NCBI RefSeq assembly: GCF_000003815.2
Contig: NC_049989.1
Span: 6,894,734-6,958,733 of the forward strand
DNA length: 64,000 bases
Source of the DNA: Branchiostoma floridae
Taxonomy: Eukaryota; Chordata; Leptocardii; Amphioxiformes; Branchiostomatidae
Direction of reading: 5' to 3'
Below the pieces are notes generated by a model. It made no database searches. It had not been told where the DNA came from and worked only from the letters and a program-made list of their open reading frames with translations. The position numbers and the translations under genes were made by a program. This document shows, in pieces, positions 59,101-64,000 of this stretch. How positions within the stretch are numbered: position 1 is the first letter of the stretch; each line of letters begins with the position of its first letter.

Positions 59101-59825
59101 TATATTAGACTTCAGCTAGGTACATTATCCATGAGCGTTAAAGCAATTAACGCTTCCTCAAATCGTTTTCATCATAAGAAAATGGATACAAAATATGGGT
59201 AAAACCCTCTCCATGGTTTTAATTTTCACAAGTTGGCAGGTTGCGCAATGCTTGTGTTGACATTACAATATGGAAGGGTAGAATGATAGCTGTGGTTCTT
59301 TGTCCCGTGGTGTGTCGTCTCTCTTGCGGCAGCGCGGGAAACATACCCCATTGGTAATTAGCCATGACGGGTACATTAAAGCTTGATAAGGTTATTTTAC
59401 ACGCCTCTATTCTGTTGATTTGGGTTTCCTTATCTCTAAAAACTGCCATCTGCACTCCCAAAATGGTCACGACCTGATCCTTTCTAAGTCCCGTCCGTCG
59501 CTCACGTAATTGAAAATTTGAACGTCTAACCTTCAACAACATCCGCTAGCTTTTCAAAGTCATTCCACATCTAAAATAGGCCTTTCCCCGAGAGAAAAGG
59601 GAACCGGCTGGAAAGATGCGCTGTTTTTGATAGGGATAGATAGCTTTGACGGGGGGACGGGCATGTGGCAATGTTTTCAGATACTCTATAGTACTGTGTA
59701 TTCGCAGATGCCCACGATTACCTCAGCTCTCGTGTAGTTGATGATCGTCCGAGCAGTCACTACAATCTCCTACATTTCAATTACAATTTCGGGTCAGCCG
59801 AATCCAGGATCGGAGCAAAGGCGCC

Positions 59826-59865
59826 GACCAACACGATCGATTCCTCTGTCTAGATCGTGTTGGTC
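59826..59865. repeat. 13-bp perfect hairpin
   Basis: GACCAACACGATC and GATCGTGTTGGTC separated by 14 nt. No neighbouring gene to connect it to. Confidence 0.7.
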
Positions 59866-61923
59866 CCATGTCCAGGTCCTCCAACAGTATGCCACATAGT
59901 GGACAGCATGACAGTCAAGTTGTGACTATCACATGGTTAAGAGGTCGATGGTAATCAGTCAGTGGTGACTGCAGCGTAAACATGAGGTAGGTATACCCCG
60001 GTATGGTACCGCTTGTCAATTTAAGTTATGGCAGTGGTCATATGCTATGAATAGTGATTTCTATTGCTATGGGACCACATGCTCTGTTAGTCGGCACAAC
60101 TTAAGCTTATTTTGCTATTCTTTATCCTTAAAACAAATAGCACATTTGTCACTAAGGTACTAAGACTAGTAGTTTTACAATCTCCCATCACATGAATAAG
60201 AGTACATTTGTCAAGTACAAGGAAGTTAAAGCTAGTATTTCCACAATCTACAACTATTGCATTAGGGGTGATAAAAAGTACATGTGTCTCCCCTCACATA
60301 GGTAATGAGCAAACTAAAGCTTAACTAAAACTCTTTGACAAATGTTGTACCATACAAGAAGAGAAGTAATCTTTGTGTGTCTGGGGGAGATGTACCCCTA
60401 AGATATGTTATTTCTGGCACATTTATTTCATTTCAGATGCAATAATAGTTTCTCTAGGGTCTTAAGATACTCCAGGCGAGGAGATATAGTCTACAAATTT
60501 TAATGGACATCTCCTTAGGCCTTGATTAAGGATAAAGTTGCCATTTGTGCAGTTATTGTATCCGTGCCGATCATTGCATCTCAGGCATTTGTGCTCTACG
60601 GCGACGCCAAGATGAGAAAGTGAGGTATTTTCCATGATAAGGGGAAGCTGCATTTGCCTGTTATCTGCTGTATTGTAGAGCATACATGTAAATCCTTATA
60701 ATCCCTCCGAGACACAATCTCAACACGATCTGTAGTCCAACATTCTACAATGGCTGACAAAGACGTATATTCTAAAGTTTTCCGAACTTCTAGATCCGAA
60801 CCAAACTTTTGATTGCAATGCTACTGCTGTACCAGAATGCCAGTTTTATCTGTACTAGGGAGTATGACGTCATCAACAGGCATGGATGGAGAGGACAGAA
60901 TCAAGTTGACAGGAGGCAATGATAACGACGTGACTTTCTGCACATCTGTCAATGTGCGACTATAATTAACTTTCCTCGATAAGGAACCTAGCGCCTGTTC
61001 ACCGAATTTTCAAATAACGGGCTGCCATGTTCACTTCATAATACGGCTAACCCAACATTCTTGAAGACCACCCCTTGAGCTGATCTACCTTTATATAATG
61101 TGTCAGTGTCAGTTTGTAATGTTTTTAGTCAGTTTGCTGAGGTATAACATCGGCTTTTAAGACATTTCATAAAGTAGTTTTGGAAAGTAACAACATTTCT
61201 CACCATAGACGACAAGTAAGAGACCAGAAAGTTTGCGACGCGACTGTGCCGTATGATAAAAATTTTCGGATTAAGCCCCTGCTATCTTCGTCGCTCACTC
61301 GACTGGGTGTCGCCTTCCCACCGCCGGTAATTTCTCTGGGACCGTCGCTACGGGAGAAATCGATGTTGTGAAATATGAGTCCTTCACACCTAGACAGAGA
61401 TAAGGAAGATTACTGCTGATGTGAGTAGTACAAACGGTTTCTTCGTTTCATTTAACGTGAGATGCAGTTGATCAATTACTCTTTTTTTAAAGAAGAACCA
61501 AAAAGCAATCCGTGTTGTGTGCCGGTTGCTTTGTCGCCCGTATGGCGGACCTGTCGGAGAATGGACTGGAATCTGTTCACACACGATTAATCACATTACA
61601 AACTTCTGTACGACGCTACTGAGCCCAAGCTGAAGGCTGTTACACTTACCATATCTGGTAACCAGTGTTTTTTTTTTGTGTGTGTGTGTGTAAAGACAGC
61701 AACCGACCACCATACAACTAAAGAATACGGTATAACTCAATTGTTGCTCCATACAGGACGCCATCTTTCGAGTACGTGTACAAGTTGTTAGTAAAATATT
61801 CAAGTTGTTGGGGAGTTTTTTTTCCACGGTTTGACTGACACAGCCAAGTTAAGCCAGCCCTCTAGACCTTCACCTTTCCTCGGTAGAAGTCTGTGAGACA
61901 CAAACTCTGTCTGCTCGCGGCAT

Positions 61924-61995
61924 GATGAGGTCACGGAGGGCAGGATGTAATCAGGCTACGGGACAGCAATATCTCAACGTCAAGTTGAATGATGT
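61924..61995 (+). CDS. weak candidate first coding exon
   Basis: ATGATGAGG reads 24 codons (MMRSRRAGCNQATGQQYLNV, then KLND) to a consensus donor GAT|gtaagt. No further exon was found before the window ends, and the peptide has no recognisable motif. Could be chance. Confidence 0.2.
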
Positions 61996-63355
61996 AAGTC
62001 CCCCGCCTTGCCTTTGCTCTGTGAGGTTTTACGGCATTTTCAATTTCGTAACTTCATAACATTATGATGGTCCAGGTGAGCTAAGCAACAGTGTGTCGAT
62101 GACAACAGGACTGAACTTTCAGATGTTTTCTTAATTGAAATGTTTCCACCTCAGCGCCATTGTGAGCTCCTGTATTTGGGGTGAGGGTCGTCAAACTTTA
62201 GTAGGAGTCTTTCATTTTCCAATTGACTGTACAAACAACCTAATCCGTCCGGACAGCTCCAATTGAACCTTCCAATTAGTTTTCCACGCTTTCCATTTCT
62301 GTTGGGTTGTGGTCAACGCAAAGACTGGAAGATTTCCCAGGTGCTAATCAAGCCGTGCTTATTACAAAGAGAATAGCTTCATCAACCGCCTCTGGCGTCT
62401 AACTAGCCACGGTCAGGGACTGAGGTAGAATTTCGAATGAGCTTTTGACAGGGAAAGTTTTGCGTTCGTTCTGTTCTCTTTTCTTTCCCTCGTCTTCATT
62501 TTTGTTTTTATTCTCCTTTGTGCATTTTTCTATTCTTCTAGCAATAGTTATTATGAATACCAGTACCTGTTGCCGTCTCTTGATGGTCCCAAGCAAGCTT
62601 AATGTGCCGTTTCAAACTTATTGAAGAATGTTTGACCTGTTCGGTGGTCCTTACCTCTGTCCAGCAGGGCACGTCTACTTTGTATGCCAAGGTGGCCGTT
62701 TATGGCAGGAGCAAACGGCACTAAAGGGACCACTGGGGGATAAAGGAATGTCACGAAACACCATTAGTGCTCGGAGTCTCGATCAATGTGGATTGCGACA
62801 CACATTACGTATGGCCTCTAACCCAGCGAGGTGCCATTACGGACAGGATAATGTGATTTAGAAAATGCCGTTGCACGTTCTCTTAAGTTGGGATATAGAG
62901 TTACACACTCTTAAAGTGAGTTCCTTAATCCATAGTTGTTCTGGAAACGTGACCATCATTAAGAAGATGGACGGATCGATGTGACGTATGTCTCCTGGAC
63001 TACAAAGGTGTACATGGTTTGGCACCCTGGGCTTACAGCAGAACAGTCATGTATGATAGAGCGTGTCCAGGTCAAAGCTTGTAAGATTATTCTTGGTCGC
63101 TCATACAGTTCCTACAGTTCAGCGCTACAGATGTGTGATCTAGAACCTCTGCATGTAAGACGTAAAATTCACTGTCTGAAGTTTGCCAGATCTCTTTTTC
63201 AATCTGAGATTTTCAACTGGGTACCACCACGTCGCTCTGAGGCACATGGTAGAGCCCTTAGAAATGCTGACAACTTCAGCCAGTTTGAGTGCCGAACATC
63301 GCGTTTTAGAAATACTACGCTACCATACTGTGTTGATCTGTTAAACTCACATTAG

Positions 63356-63360
<5 letters not shown>

Positions 63361-63447
<87 letters not shown>
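63361..63447. repeat. (AT)n microsatellite inside the LINE 3' UTR
   Basis: About 87 bp of pure AT at the position where the sister copy has only atagatatatattt (48710-48722). Confidence 0.97.
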
Positions 63448-63448
<1 letters not shown>

Positions 63449-63629
63449 TTGTGGGTGTGCAGATCCACACTTTTTAATTATACAGTAAAGTGGAAATTGT
63501 TACAAGTATAATTAGACTAATGCACTTAGGCAGGACATTCCATTGTTAAACTCCTAAGCGCCAGCCTCTCTTGTACACTGTACGAGGCAATTTTGTACAT
63601 GACTTTGTGTGTGTTTAAATGAAAAAACA

Positions 63630-63631
<2 letters not shown>

Positions 63632-63664
<33 letters not shown>
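63632..63664. repeat. (CT)n tail of the LINE fragment
   Basis: About 33 bp of CT directly after the conserved 3' end aaacagtt; the other copy ends in the same place with a shorter CT run (48930-48944). Confidence 0.93.
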
Positions 63665-63666
<2 letters not shown>

Positions 63667-64000
63667 ATCCTGGATACCAGATCCCAGCCCGATCTCAAAA
63701 ATATCTATCGTCTGGGGGTCTGGCCAGACCAGATAGGCCTTTCTTTCGAGTTTTCCCAAATAATGAGCAACATCCCCACCAATAGAACAGCAGCAGGATC
63801 AACAGAGCGCAATTTACACTCCTGCCACGATTGGTTTAAGACCCCCAACTGTATTTTTTAATGCACAACAGTGATAACTAATGTAACTGTAGATAAGGCA
63901 CCCCATGTCCTGTTGGCAGTGTTGGGTTAGAGGCTGATACCTAAAGGTCTCAGTTTAGTAAACATGACAATCAAATGTACACAGCTTGGAGTTCTGCTGG

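Larger units (their letters stand above)
63016..63664 (+). mobile_element. LINE 3' fragment, same family as 47453-48944
   Basis: Begins within the RT C-terminal region (WHPGLTAEQSCMIERVQ) and keeps an open frame to LLNSH and stop at 63355, followed by the family 3' UTR and a (CT)n tail. An (AT)n expansion interrupts the UTR. About 115 codons remain. Aligns with 48308-48944. Confidence 0.88.
54481..64000. other. right flank, no gene firmly recognised
   Basis: Short chance ORFs only. It holds a hairpin (54971-55037), a (TTGG)n array, several repeat relics, a LINE 3' fragment and one weak first-exon candidate at 61924-61995. The frame on the minus strand at 55277-55585 has no motif or splice support. 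Confidence 0.5.

Overview
The window is animal nuclear DNA: spliced genes with GT-AG introns, a dense set of DNA-transposon miniatures (MITEs), 5'-truncated non-LTR retrotransposons and long microsatellites. Gene content (a KIF12-type kinesin and Ly6/uPAR-like GPI-anchored proteins) together with the repeat style (short AT-rich dispersed repeats rich in 'aatttgcata', many small fold-back elements) suggests an invertebrate deuterostome, most likely an amphioxus (Branchiostoma). The species is an inference and was not tested by alignment.

Left half (about 4.2-37.4 kb, minus strand): one large gene, KIF12. I could join 13 coding exons from 31389 down to 4259 with every splice site GT-AG and every phase consistent, giving an 829-residue kinesin: motor domain about 81-425, then two coiled-coil stretches and a basic tail. 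A promoter-like block (GC box, CCAAT box, two CRE-type sites) lies at 32.3 kb. A second first-exon candidate at 36665-36855, beside a CpG-rich stretch at 37 kb, ends in the same phase as KIF12 exon 1 and may be an alternative start.

Middle (about 41.9-54.5 kb): a head-to-tail tandem duplication. Each unit carries one minus-strand, four-exon gene with a signal peptide, a Thr-rich mucin-like stalk, a ten-cysteine Ly6/uPAR (LU, three-finger) domain and a hydrophobic GPI-type tail (531 and 223 residues). The copies differ mainly in the stalk: about 390 residues of Thr/Ala/Ser repeats in one, about 80 residues with Ser-Gly-Ser-Gly-Glu motifs in the other. Each unit also has private transposon insertions with an empty site in its partner: a mariner-like palindrome and a PIF/Harbinger-like element (itself containing a truncated LINE) in unit A, and a 5-bp-TSD element in unit B. 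An 880-bp block in both units is far more alike than the surrounding DNA and holds an exon-like plus-strand ORF.

The remainder (0-4.2, 32.4-36.6, 37.4-41.9 and 54.5-64 kb) looks intergenic, with MITEs, a (TTGG)n array, hairpins and a second LINE 3' fragment. No tRNA, rRNA or CRISPR array was recognised.
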